Positions 52,619 to 60,427 of a stretch of 64,000 bases of DNA are shown one piece after another (positions within the stretch are counted from its first letter, which is position 1; every line of letters starts with the position of its first letter). Source of the stretch: Kitasatospora sp. GP82. GTDB taxonomy: Bacteria > Actinomycetota > Actinomycetes > Streptomycetales > Streptomycetaceae. The notes under the pieces were generated by a model. The model saw only the letters and a list, made by a program, of their open reading frames with translations. It did no database searches and was not told where the DNA came from. The stretch spans positions 124,001-188,000 of the forward strand of contig NZ_JARZAJ010000016.1 of assembly GCF_029892105.1 (NCBI RefSeq), written 5' to 3'. The position numbers were made by a program, and so were the translations under genes.

Positions 52619-53695
52619 TCAGGCTGCGGAGGCTTGCCCGTGTTCGGCGTCGAGGCGCTTGAACACGCGGCCGACGTAGGACGGGGCCCGGGTGGCCTGG
52701 CGGGCGGTCTCACGCTGGCTGACGCCCTGGCGCCAGCACCGTTCGATCACGGCGGCGGCCTCCGCCTCGCCGAGCCGGATGGCGGCGGGCTCTTCGATGT
52801 CGTCGGTGCCCGGCCCGTCCTCGATGGTGGGCACCTCGGCGGGCGCCTCCTCGACGGCGGTGGGCACCTGGTGGTCACCCAGGCCGCTCACCGGCTCCGA
52901 GGGGAACGGCACGGGTGCCTCCTCGGGCTGCGGGAGCGGAGCCGGAACAGGCTCGGGGGCCACCCGGAGGGTGAGGGTGGGCACCTCGGTGGGCACCTCC
53001 TCGGCGGTGGTGGGCACCTCCTCGGCGGTGGTGGGCACCTGGTGGTCGGCCGGGGTGCTCACCGGCTCCGGCGGGAGCGGCGCAGGTGCCTGCCAGAGGG
53101 GCGGGAGCGGGGGTGAGATGGGCACTCGAACCGTCCACGGGGCGGCGGTGGGCACCTCCTCAGCGAGGGTGGGCACCTCGGTGTCCACCGGCTCCGGGAT
53201 GGTGTCGGAGGGGCCGTCGGGTGCCGGTTGAGCGGTTCGCTGGGCGAGTCGGGCCAGGGCCCGCCGGTAGGCGGGACCGGCCTCGGCGACCAGTAGCAGC
53301 AGGAGCGGCGGGATGAGGTGGATGACCACGCCGACCAGGTCGTATGCGAGGGCGGCGGCGCCGATGTTGAGCCAGACCGTGGCCAGGCCGGTCACCCAGC
53401 GGAACACCGCTGGCCACCGGCCGCCGCTCACCTCGTATCGGGCGAGGGTTCCATCGGCCTGGAGGCTGAGGATGAAACATCCGTCCCCGGCGAGCGCCAT
53501 GACGGGGCCGGTTCCCCACCCGGGGGAGTGGGCGTCGATGAACGGTGCGGCGGTGGACATGCTCACCGCGACCACCGCCCCTGTCAGCAGCCATGTGCAG
53601 GTCGTGATGACGCGGCCGGTACGGAGGATCTGGGCTGGGGTGGGCACCTCGGTGGGCACTCGGTGAGCACCGTGTGCGGCGCGGTGGGCACTCAT
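52619..53695 (-). CDS. DUF2637-type membrane protein with EVPT repeats and C-terminal HTH
   Basis: 358 residues. Four membrane helices come early (ITTCTWLLTGAVVAVSMSTA, MALAGDGCFILSLQ, VTGLATVWLNIGAAALAYDL, LIPPLLLLLVAEAG), as in DUF2637 proteins of AICEs. A long Pro/Glu-rich linker follows, with repeated EVPT(T)AE units. The C-terminus holds a helix-turn-helix (GVSQRETARQATRAPSYVGR). The architecture recalls SpdB2-like spread proteins, which bind DNA. The gene carries 11 exact GTGGGCAC octamers on the plus strand. Its ATG overlaps the upstream stop. Confidence 0.75.
   Translation of the reverse strand: MSAHRAAHGAHRVPTEVPTPAQILRTGRVITTCTWLLTGAVVAVSMSTAAPFIDAHSPGWGTGPVMALAGDGCFILSLQADGTLARYEVSGGRWPAVFRWVTGLATVWLNIGAAALAYDLVGVVIHLIPPLLLLLVAEAGPAYRRALARLAQRTAQPAPDGPSDTIPEPVDTEVPTLAEEVPTAAPWTVRVPISPPLPPLWQAPAPLPPEPVSTPADHQVPTTAEEVPTTAEEVPTEVPTLTLRVAPEPVPAPLPQPEEAPVPFPSEPVSGLGDHQVPTAVEEAPAEVPTIEDGPGTDDIEEPAAIRLGEAEAAAVIERCWRQGVSQRETARQATRAPSYVGRVFKRLDAEHGQASAA
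52827..53691. repeat. GTGGGCAC octamers inside the DUF2637 gene
   Basis: Eleven exact copies on the plus strand (52827, 52860, 52977, 52989, 53010, 53031, 53148, 53169, 53640, 53652, 53684), some at 12 or 21-bp steps, none in the membrane-domain part (53177-53639). Most encode VPT, but the copy at 53684 encodes Ser-Ala-His in another frame, hinting that the DNA itself is conserved. Confidence 0.8.
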
Positions 53696-54057
53696 CAGGA
53701 CACCGCCTGCGCGGCAGCCCTGGCGAGACGGGCCGCCCGGTTGAGTTTGTTCTTGAGCGCGCGGCGTTCGGCGGCGTTGAGGCCGCCGAAGATGCCGTGC
53801 TTCTCGTTGCGGGTGAGCGCCAGATCCAGGCAGATGGCTCGCACCGGGCATCCGGCGCAGACCATCCGTGCGCGGCGCTCGCTCCACTCGTCGCCGTCCT
53901 CGGGGAAGAACAGGTCCGGGTCGAGCGCGGTGCAGGCGGCGCCGCGCAGGTCGCCCTCCGGGTCCGGGGTGATCTCGTGCAGCGGGATCACCGCCGGACG
54001 TTCGGTCGGGGACGGGGTGCAGGTGCCGTGGAAGCGGTGGATGCGGATGCGGGCCAT
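53695..54057 (-). CDS. WhiB-like Fe-S transcription factor
   Basis: 120 residues. The four conserved cysteines are in GAACTALDPDLFF, VCAGCPVRAIC and the CxxC spacing between; the following GIFGGLNAAERRAL is the turn typical of Wbl proteins. WhiB-like proteins hold a 4Fe-4S cluster and regulate development or stress with the housekeeping sigma factor. This one is element-borne and is followed directly by the spread-like gene with a TGATG overlap. It may control the element or reprogram the host. Confidence 0.9.
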   Translation of the reverse strand: MARIRIHRFHGTCTPSPTERPAVIPLHEITPDPEGDLRGAACTALDPDLFFPEDGDEWSERRARMVCAGCPVRAICLDLALTRNEKHGIFGGLNAAERRALKNKLNRAARLARAAAQAVS

Positions 54058-54344
54058 CACGCCACCGCCTGGTACGCGTCGGCGCCGGTGGACGCGGCGG
54101 CGGGCCGGGCCGGTCGGTGCAGCGGAACCGGCGCGGAGTCGAGCAGGCGCCGGGCGTACGCGGCCAGCTCCGGGTCCTCCCGGCGCAGGTCCGCGAGCAC
54201 CGTCAGCGCCACGTCCAGCCGTACCACCCGGCTCTCCGCGTCCTCACCGGGCACCCCAGCGAACAACTCCTCGTCAACACCGAGCGCCAGCTCAGCGAAC
54301 TCGGTCGTACTCGCGGCCCGTTGGCCTGCGACAATCAGTTTCAT
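54057..54344 (-). CDS. AICE small hypothetical protein, first in the transfer operon
   Basis: 95 residues, MKLIVAGQRAASTTEFAELA to ADAYQAVA. Helical and acidic with a hydrophobic core (VVRLDVALTVLADLRREDPE). Start ATG at 54344, stop overlapping the WhiB start. It is the first gene after the promoter region and its role is unknown. Confidence 0.65.
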   Translation of the reverse strand: MKLIVAGQRAASTTEFAELALGVDEELFAGVPGEDAESRVVRLDVALTVLADLRREDPELAAYARRLLDSAPVPLHRPARPAAASTGADAYQAVA

Positions 54345-54832
54345 GGGTCTACCTCTTCTGGTAGGTGAGTAGGCCCGTGAGGGCTGCCGCGCTTTCCTTG
54401 GCCGGGTGCGCGGCGGCCCGCCTCAACGGGCCCAGACCACTCGTCAGTCACGAGCAGCCATGACCCCCGACCCGCCCAGACAGCGCGGATCGGGGACCAA
54501 AGACACTCGGAACGCAGGGCTTCACCAAGCCGCCGTTGCCACGCCGGCCGGTCCCGAGCCCCTAATCGGGCGCGCCATCGTCACTGCTCTGGCGCCAGCA
54601 GGGCGACGCACACCAGGTGGCACCCCGCGAGCGGGATGTTCTCCAGAGCCGGTGCGACATGAAGTGGTCGCCATGGAGCGGACATCACCCGGTCCGCACG
54701 GGGACGGGGACAAGCCCCGTCACTCCTCACTCTGTTGAGTTCTCAAAGAACGGCCACTTCCTTCGGGGGGCTATCACCCCACCCCTCCGGGCGCGTTTGT
54801 GCAGGTCAGAGCAGCCCAAAGAAGGGGCGCAT
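54345..54832. other. Promoter-proximal leader of the transfer operon, no gene seen
   Basis: 488 bp without a convincing reading frame. Contains an inverted repeat CTACC / GGTAG just before the first gene (about 54350-54365) and a perfect 12-bp palindrome TTGAGTTCTCAA at 54735-54746, followed by AGAACGG, a motif seen upstream of many streptomycete genes. A long untranslated leader is plausible. Confidence 0.5.
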
Positions 54833-54906
54833 CTCCTCTACATAAGCACTTGTGCACTTATGTAGAGGAGTGACATGCATCAGAGTGCCCATCTCCTCTA
54901 TATAAG
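54833..54906. promoter_or_regulatory. GntR operators at the transfer promoter
   Basis: A perfect inverted repeat at 54833-54870 has 14-bp arms (CTCCTCTACATAAG / CTTATGTAGAGGAG) with a 10-bp centre. A third half-site differing by one base lies at 54893-54906. Each half-site ends in a TATGTA- or TATATA-like sequence that could be a -10 box, so bound repressor would block transcription. The likely regulator is the GntR protein encoded to the right. Confidence 0.8.
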
Positions 54907-54908
54907 TC

Positions 54909-54936
54909 AACCCCCCTCGCCTCAGCGTGGGGGGTT
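54909..54936 (-). terminator. Terminator of the GntR gene
   Basis: Arms AACCCCCC / GGGGGGTT (8 bp) with a 12-base loop, about 24 bp after the GntR stop, separating it from the transfer promoter. Confidence 0.75.
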
Positions 54937-54959
54937 GTCGACTTCTAGGTGATGGTGCG

Positions 54960-55739
54960 TCAGTCCCCTGCGGGGATGCGGTAGTCGAGAATGAACTGGT
55001 CAGCGGCCATGAGGGTGTCGCAGACCTCCACGACTCGTCCGGCCTCGGAGTACGCGTTCCTGGTCAGGTGAATGACCGGGGCTCCGGGGCTCAGGCTGAG
55101 CGACACGGCTTCGGGCTTGGTCGCCAACCTCGCGCGCACGGTCTCCGAGAACTCGGCCAGGATGTGGCCGTGGTCCTCAAGGCGTGCGTAGATCCCGCCG
55201 CCCCCAGGGTTCTCGGCGAACAGCTCGGGGATGTCCTTGGCTACGTCCCACGGCAGGTACGACGTGGCTTCCTCGGTGGGCACGCCGTCGCTGAAGTACA
55301 GGCGGCGCCGCGCCAGAACCTGAGTGCCCGGGGCTACGGACAGCCGATCCGCGATATCCGCCGGCGCCTCGGTGGGGCCGACGTAAAGCACCCGAACGGA
55401 CGGTTTGGCCCCAGCCTGTTCAGCCTCCGCGAGGTAGGCCGCCTTGCCCGCCTTCCGGTGGGAGCGTCGGAAGCGGTCCGACGACTTGCGGTTGACCGGG
55501 GGACGAGACTTTACGAACGAACCCTTGCCGTGGTGCGTCTCGATCAGGCCCGTTGCGCGAAGCTCTGCGACCGCCTTCCGGGCAGTGCCAGGCGCGACGC
55601 CGTAGCGATCCATCAGCTCGGACTCGCTGGGGATCTTCTCGCCAGGGGGCAGAACGCCCTTCTGGATCTGTTCCGCGAGGTCCTCGGCAATCTGCAGGTA
55701 CCGGGGTGCAGAGGTCTCGCGAACGCTTCCACTCCTCAT
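54960..55739 (-). CDS. GntR/HutC-family regulator (KorSA-like)
   Basis: 259 residues. The winged helix is YLQIAEDLAEQIQKGVLPPG, then SELMDRYGVAPGTARKAVAE and LIETHHGKGSFV. The C-terminal UTRA ligand domain (ETVRARLATKPEAVSLSL, PVIHLTRNAYSEAGRVVEVC) follows. In pSAM2 the homologous KorSA represses the activator and keeps the element quiescent. ATG 55739 has AGGAGG 10 bases upstream. It is divergent from a Pif-like Nudix gene. Confidence 0.9.
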   Translation of the reverse strand: MRSGSVRETSAPRYLQIAEDLAEQIQKGVLPPGEKIPSESELMDRYGVAPGTARKAVAELRATGLIETHHGKGSFVKSRPPVNRKSSDRFRRSHRKAGKAAYLAEAEQAGAKPSVRVLYVGPTEAPADIADRLSVAPGTQVLARRRLYFSDGVPTEEATSYLPWDVAKDIPELFAENPGGGGIYARLEDHGHILAEFSETVRARLATKPEAVSLSLSPGAPVIHLTRNAYSEAGRVVEVCDTLMAADQFILDYRIPAGD

Positions 55740-55754
55740 CTGGGTGGAACCTCC

Positions 55755-55772
55755 TATGCTCATATACATGAG
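55755..55772 (+). promoter_or_regulatory. Leaderless promoter and small palindrome
   Basis: TATGCT (55755-55760) would be a -10 box 7 bp before the ATG at 55768, so the Nudix mRNA probably starts at its first codon. A palindrome with arms CTCAT / ATGAG (55759-55772) overlaps it. Confidence 0.55.
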
Positions 55773-56217
55773 TAACAGCACTCAGCAGGGACGGTCAACG
55801 CCGCTCCACTCGGTATCGGTGGCCGGCGTAGTCGTGCGGGAAGACGGCCAGGTGCTGGTCATCCGGCGTGCCGACAACAACACCTGGGAGCCGCCTGGCG
55901 GGGTACTGGAGCTCGGGGAGTCGGTCGAAGCTGGCGTCGCCCGGGAAGTCCGGGAGGAGACCGGCGTCGACGTGGCCGTGGAGCGACTGACCGGGGTCTA
56001 CAAGAACATGGCTCTCGGTGTCGTCGCCCTGGTGTTCCGCTGTCGCCCCGTGGGCGGCGCACCGCAGACCTCGGACGAGTCAACCGACGTTCGCTGGCTG
56101 CGGGCCGAGGACGCTCTCGCCAAGATGGGGGAGATGTACGCCATTCGGGTTCAGGATGCGCTGCATTCGGATGTGCCCGCTGTCCGTGCTCATGACGGTC
56201 GGCAACTGGTCGCCTGA
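55768..56217 (+). CDS. Nudix hydrolase, Pif-like (AICE immunity factor)
   Basis: 149 residues with a complete Nudix box: GGVLELGESVEAGVAREVRE followed by ETGV. The rest is the usual Nudix sandwich (VAGVVVREDGQVLVIRRADN). In pSAM2 the Nudix protein Pif blocks redundant transfer between cells that already carry the element. Position next to a KorSA-like GntR and near attR fits that role. The nucleotide substrate is not inferable. Confidence 0.8.
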   Translation: MSNSTQQGRSTPLHSVSVAGVVVREDGQVLVIRRADNNTWEPPGGVLELGESVEAGVAREVREETGVDVAVERLTGVYKNMALGVVALVFRCRPVGGAPQTSDESTDVRWLRAEDALAKMGEMYAIRVQDALHSDVPAVRAHDGRQLVA

Positions 56218-56282
56218 TCATCTGGGCTGTTCGCTGCCTCTCTGTCCAGGTCAGAAGGCGACTGTATCGATCCCTCGGCGAG

Positions 56283-56389
56283 CTAGGCATGCTGGGACAG
56301 CATGCCTAGGGGATGACGGTGTCCCACCTGTCCCTCTGTCCCTGTAACGGTGCTGACCTGGGCAAACGGCAGGGACAGTGCTGGGACAG
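56283..56389. repeat. Palindrome and second GGGACAG cluster near attR
   Basis: A perfect inverted repeat with 11-bp arms (CTAGGCATGCT / AGCATGCCTAG) at 56283-56309 contains a GGGACAG. Four further GGGACAG or CTGTCCC copies follow (56328, 56336, 56372, 56383). The region from the Nudix stop to attR (368 bp) has no gene. It may be an arm of attP or an origin. Confidence 0.75.
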
Positions 56390-56585
56390 GCCGAGCGAGA
56401 CCGGGTGGAGGGCTGAAACACCCCTGGGTGTTACAGCCCTCTCGAACCTCGTGCGCGCCCGTGGGCCGTCCCTGGGCCGTGCGAGGCCGCTCGGAGGTGA
56501 CCGGTGATGACAGGTGGCGACGGCTCGCGTGCGTGCTGGCGGCCTGTCGGCAGCCTTCTTTGCAGGTTGAGTCAGTACCCGTCAG

Positions 56586-56679
56586 TTCCTGCGCAACAAG
56601 CGCCAGGAGTGGGAGGAGTACCGCTCCGAGGTCACCCCGTTCGAGCTGCGCAAGAACCTCCAGGTGCTGTAACCGCAGG
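56586..56679. repeat. attR: right copy of the 94-bp attachment repeat
   Basis: Direct copy of 39908-40001 with one mismatch. It repeats the last 29 codons of glnA2 with its stop but has no upstream gene, so it is untranslated. After it the chromosome continues with the original glnA2 terminator and glnE. Confidence 0.9.
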
Positions 56680-56701
56680 CCGGGCGGTCCCCGGACATGC
56701 G

Positions 56702-56744
56702 AAGGCCCCGGGCCGGGGGTGGTGATCCGTCGGCCCGGAGCCTT
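56702..56744 (+). terminator. Displaced glnA2 terminator
   Basis: Arms AAGGCCCCGGGCC / GGCCCGGAGCCTT (13 bp, 12 paired) with a 17-base loop. It starts 23 bp after attR, exactly where the terminator of an uninterrupted glnA2 would be. Confidence 0.75.
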
Positions 56745-57270
56745 TGGGGCCGCTTCGGGTGCGGTCAGCCGTCGAGGACCGCCAGGTCGAGTCGGTGGAG
56801 GCGGTCGGGGCAGGCGATCACGTCAGCGAGCCGAGCATTCGGTAGGCCACCGCCTTCGGGCGGGCCCGGTTGGCGTCGAACCGCTCTGCCGTCGACGCCC
56901 CGGCAGCTCTTCTCCGGTCGAACGGCTGAGCCGGGGCGGCCAGACCGGCGTCCGGACCGGGGCCCCGCTGCGGTGCCACCGGCGAGCTCGCCCAGCTGGG
57001 CAGGGCCATCGACGGACCCGGCTCCTGATCGGCCAACAGATCGGGAAGCCGGACGAGTTGGAGCGCAGGCACGAGGACCCCCGAGGTGCAACGTGCCCAA
57101 GGGAGTCGGTGCGGCGCTGCGGCCTTCCGGTACGGGCACGCAGTCGACCGGGCAGAGCCCCGCGCCCTGAACGGCTGCCCGATGCTCCCCGCAAGGGTGC
57201 TGCACGGCGCTCCTGTCGCGCCCGAGACGGGCCACGTACGCTTCGAGGAGAGTCAGCAGCTGGAGGGGCG
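56745..57270. other. Intergenic region before glnE, nothing clear
   Basis: 526 bp with several long open frames on both strands but none with recognisable protein character. I see no promoter consensus. It may hold a decayed gene. Confidence 0.5.
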
Positions 57271-60200
57271 ATGGCAGTGGAGGAAGCGACATCGCGGCCG
57301 ATGGCCGCCGCAGCCGGGAGCCGGACCAGTCGCCTGGAGGTCCGGTTGGTCCGCCGGGGCTTCACCGACCCCGAGGCCGCGGTGCGGCTGCTCGCCGGGC
57401 CGGCCCTGAACGGACTGGCGGCCGACCCCGTTCTGCTGGACGCACTCGGAGCCAGCCCCGACCCCGACCTCGCACTGTTCGGCCTCTCCCGGCTGCTCGA
57501 AGCCCTGGACGAGCCCGAGCGGCACACCCTGCGCGACACCCTGACCGGCTCCAAGCCGCTGCGCGACCGCCTGCTCGGCGTCCTCGGCGCCTCCGCCGCC
57601 CTCGGTGACCACCTGGCCCGCCACCCCCGCGACTGGCACGCCCTGGTCACCTTCGAACTCCGCGACATCCACCCGGGCCCGCAGGACTTCCTGCGCCAGC
57701 TCTCCGACCGGGTCTGGCGCAACGGTGCGACGGACATCACGAGCCGGGCCGACGCCCTGCGCATCGCCTACCGCCGCTGCCTGCTCGCCATCGCCGCCCG
57801 TGACCTCAGCGGCACCACCGACCTGCCGCAGGCCAGCGCCGAACTCGCCGACCTGGCCGGGGCCACCCTGCAGACCGCCCTGGACATCGCCGCCGAGGAG
57901 GACCCGCAGGCCGCCCGCGCCTGCCGCCTGGCCGTGATCGGCATGGGCAAGTGCGGCGGCCGCGAGCTCAACTACGTCTCCGACGTGGACGTCATCTACG
58001 TTGCCGAACCCCGCGAGGGGGTGGACGAGAACCGCGCGCTCCAGGCCGCCACCCGGCTCGCCGCCCGGATGATGCGGCTGTGCTCCGACACCACCGGCGA
58101 GGGCGCCATCTGGCCCGTGGACGCCAACCTCCGCCCCGAGGGCCGCAACGGCCCGCTGGTGCGCACCCTGGCCAGCCACCTCGCCTACTACCAGCGCTGG
58201 GCCAAGACCTGGGAGTTCCAGGCCCTGCTCAAGGCCCGCCCGGTCGCCGGGGACCCCGAACTCGGTGCCGCCTACACCGAGGCGACGGCCCCGCTGGTCT
58301 GGCACGCCGCCGAGCGCGAGAACTTCGTCGCCGACGTCCAGCAGATGCGCCGCCGCGTCCTGGACTCCATCCCCGCCACCGAACTGGACCGGCAGCTCAA
58401 GCTCGGCCCCGGCGGCCTGCGCGACGTCGAGTTCGCCGTCCAGCTGCTCCAGCTGGTGCACGGCCGCGCCGACGACAGCCTGCACAGCGGCAACACCCTC
58501 GAAGCGCTGGCCGCGCTCAGTGCCGGCGGGTACGTCGGCCGGGCCGACGCCGCCTCGCTGGAGGCCGCATACCGCTTCCTGCGCGCCCTGGAGCACCGCA
58601 TCCAGCTCCACCGGCTGCGCCGCACCCACCTGATGCCCAAGGACGAGAGCGACCTGCGCCGGCTGGCCCGTTCACTCGCCGACGCCATCAACGACGACAC
58701 CCGCGCCGACCCGGTCGCCGCCCTCCAGCGGGAGTGGAAGCGCCACGCGGTCGAGGTACGGCGGTTGCACGAGAAGCTCTTCTACCGCCCGCTGCTGGAC
58801 GCCGTCGCCGAACTGCCCGCCGGGGACGTCCGGCTCAGCCCCGAGGCGGCCAAGGCCCGGCTGGTCGCCCTCGGTTACGCCGACCCGGCCACCGCGCTGC
58901 GCCATCTCACCGCGCTCGCCGCCGGGGTCAGCCGCAAGGCCGCCATCCAGCGCACCCTGCTGCCCGTACTGCTCGGCTGGTTCGCCGACTCCGCCGACCC
59001 CGACGCCGGGCTGCTCAACTTCCGCCAGGTCTCCGACGCGCTCGGCCGCACCCCCTGGTACCTGCGGCTGCTGCGCGACGAGAGCGCCGCAGCCGAGCAG
59101 CTCGCCCGGGTGCTCTCCGCCGGACGGCTCGCCCCCGACCTGCTGCTGCGGGCCCCCGAAGCGGTCGCCATGCTCGGCGATCCGCAGGGCCTGGTGCCAC
59201 GCGGCCGGGCCGCGCTGGAGTCGGAGATCCTGGCCGCCGTCGGCCGGGCGGGCAGCGCCGAGGCGGGGGTCGCCTCGGCCCGTTCGGTCCGGCGGCGGGA
59301 ACTGTTCCGTACCGCCGCCGCCGATGTGCTCGGACGGTTCTCCGACGACCCCGGCGAGGTGGTGGACGTCGCGGGCGAGGCGCTGACCGCACTGAACGCG
59401 GCCACCCTGCAAGGCGCGTTGCGGGCCTGCATCGCCGAGTGGGAGGCCGAGAACGGTGAACTGCCCACCAGGCTCGCCGTGATCGCCATGGGCCGCTTCG
59501 GCGGACACGAACTCGGCTACGGCTCCGACGCGGACGTCCTCTTCGTGCACGACCCCCTGCTCGGCGTACTGGAGCACGACGCCGCCAGGGCCGCGCACGC
59601 GGTCTGCAACCGCCTGCGCACCCTGCTCGCGGCCCCCTCCACCGAACCCCCGCTGCTGGTCGACGCCGACCTCAGGCCCGAGGGCCGCCAGGGCCCGCTG
59701 GTGCGCACCCTGGCCTCGTACCAGGCGTACTACCGGCGCTGGTCGCACGCCTGGGAGAGCCAGGCGCTGCTGCGGGCCGAGCCGGTGGCCGGGGACGCCG
59801 AGCTGGCCGAGCGCTTCCGGGTGCTGATCGACCCGCTGCGCTACCCCGGCACCGGCGTACCCGAGAAGGACCTGCTGGAGATCCGACGGATCAAGGCCAG
59901 GATCGAGTCCGAACGGCTTCCGCGCGGGGCCGATCCGACCACCCACACCAAGATCGGACGGGGTGGTCTTGCCGATGTCGAGTGGACCGTCCAGCTGCTC
60001 CAGCTCCAGCACGGCCATGAGCTGCCCGAGCTGCGCACCACCCGCACCAGGCGGGCGCTGGCGGCCGCCAGGGGAGCGGGGCTGGTCACCGCCGAGGACG
60101 CGGCGGTGCTGGACGCGGCCTGGGTGCTGGCCTCGCGGGTGCGCAGTGCGGTGATGCTGGTCCGTGGCCGGGCGGGCGACAGCTTCCCCGGCGACGGCCG

Positions 60201-60327
60201 CGAACTGGCCGGGGTGGCGCGCTACCTCGGGTACGGCTCCGGCCACACCGGCGAACTGGTGGACAGCTACCGCCGCACCACCCGGCGGGCGCGCTCGGTG
60301 GTGGAGCGCCTGTTCTACGGGCCGTGA
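57271..60327 (+). CDS. glnE: Bifunctional glutamine-synthetase adenylyltransferase/deadenylase
   Basis: 1018 residues with two nucleotidyltransferase domains in tandem. The N-terminal deadenylase has GMGKCGGRELNYVSDVDV; the C-terminal adenylyltransferase has GRFGGHELGYGSDADVLF. Each is followed by its helical partner (PVDANLRPEGRNGPLVRTLA and LVDADLRPEGRQGPLVRTLA). It reversibly adenylylates glutamine synthetase in response to nitrogen state. ATG at 57271 follows GGAGG. It would normally be close to glnA2; the AICE has moved it 16.7 kb away. Confidence 0.95.
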   Translation: MAVEEATSRPMAAAAGSRTSRLEVRLVRRGFTDPEAAVRLLAGPALNGLAADPVLLDALGASPDPDLALFGLSRLLEALDEPERHTLRDTLTGSKPLRDRLLGVLGASAALGDHLARHPRDWHALVTFELRDIHPGPQDFLRQLSDRVWRNGATDITSRADALRIAYRRCLLAIAARDLSGTTDLPQASAELADLAGATLQTALDIAAEEDPQAARACRLAVIGMGKCGGRELNYVSDVDVIYVAEPREGVDENRALQAATRLAARMMRLCSDTTGEGAIWPVDANLRPEGRNGPLVRTLASHLAYYQRWAKTWEFQALLKARPVAGDPELGAAYTEATAPLVWHAAERENFVADVQQMRRRVLDSIPATELDRQLKLGPGGLRDVEFAVQLLQLVHGRADDSLHSGNTLEALAALSAGGYVGRADAASLEAAYRFLRALEHRIQLHRLRRTHLMPKDESDLRRLARSLADAINDDTRADPVAALQREWKRHAVEVRRLHEKLFYRPLLDAVAELPAGDVRLSPEAAKARLVALGYADPATALRHLTALAAGVSRKAAIQRTLLPVLLGWFADSADPDAGLLNFRQVSDALGRTPWYLRLLRDESAAAEQLARVLSAGRLAPDLLLRAPEAVAMLGDPQGLVPRGRAALESEILAAVGRAGSAEAGVASARSVRRRELFRTAAADVLGRFSDDPGEVVDVAGEALTALNAATLQGALRACIAEWEAENGELPTRLAVIAMGRFGGHELGYGSDADVLFVHDPLLGVLEHDAARAAHAVCNRLRTLLAAPSTEPPLLVDADLRPEGRQGPLVRTLASYQAYYRRWSHAWESQALLRAEPVAGDAELAERFRVLIDPLRYPGTGVPEKDLLEIRRIKARIESERLPRGADPTTHTKIGRGGLADVEWTVQLLQLQHGHELPELRTTRTRRALAAARGAGLVTAEDAAVLDAAWVLASRVRSAVMLVRGRAGDSFPGDGRELAGVARYLGYGSGHTGELVDSYRRTTRRARSVVERLFYGP

Positions 60328-60427
60328 AGGGCTGTGCCCCGCCAAGGGGAGTACAGAAAGCTGCAACCCCCAGAGTCCCGCGCCCCTGGGTGGTTGCCAC
60401 TTGCTCCAGCGGGTCTGCCGGACGGCA

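Larger units (their letters stand above)
39908..56679. mobile_element. Actinomycete integrative and conjugative element (AICE) in glnA2
   Basis: The segment is bounded by a 94-bp direct repeat and carries int and xis at the left end, replication genes, a single FtsK/TraB transfer protein, spread-like membrane proteins, and a GntR/Pif-like control module at the right end. This is the AICE gene set (single-protein double-strand DNA transfer, own replication, tyrosine integrase). The unit is 16,678 bp. Most AICEs use tRNA genes; this one uses the 3' end of a glutamine synthetase gene and restores the reading frame. I saw no broken core gene, so it may still be mobile. Confidence 0.9.

Noticed and set aside
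54857..54953. Short frames starting at GAGGAG-ATG within the GntR operators
   Set aside because: The apparent ribosome binding sites are part of the operator half-sites, and the peptides (about 25 residues) show no conservation I can judge.
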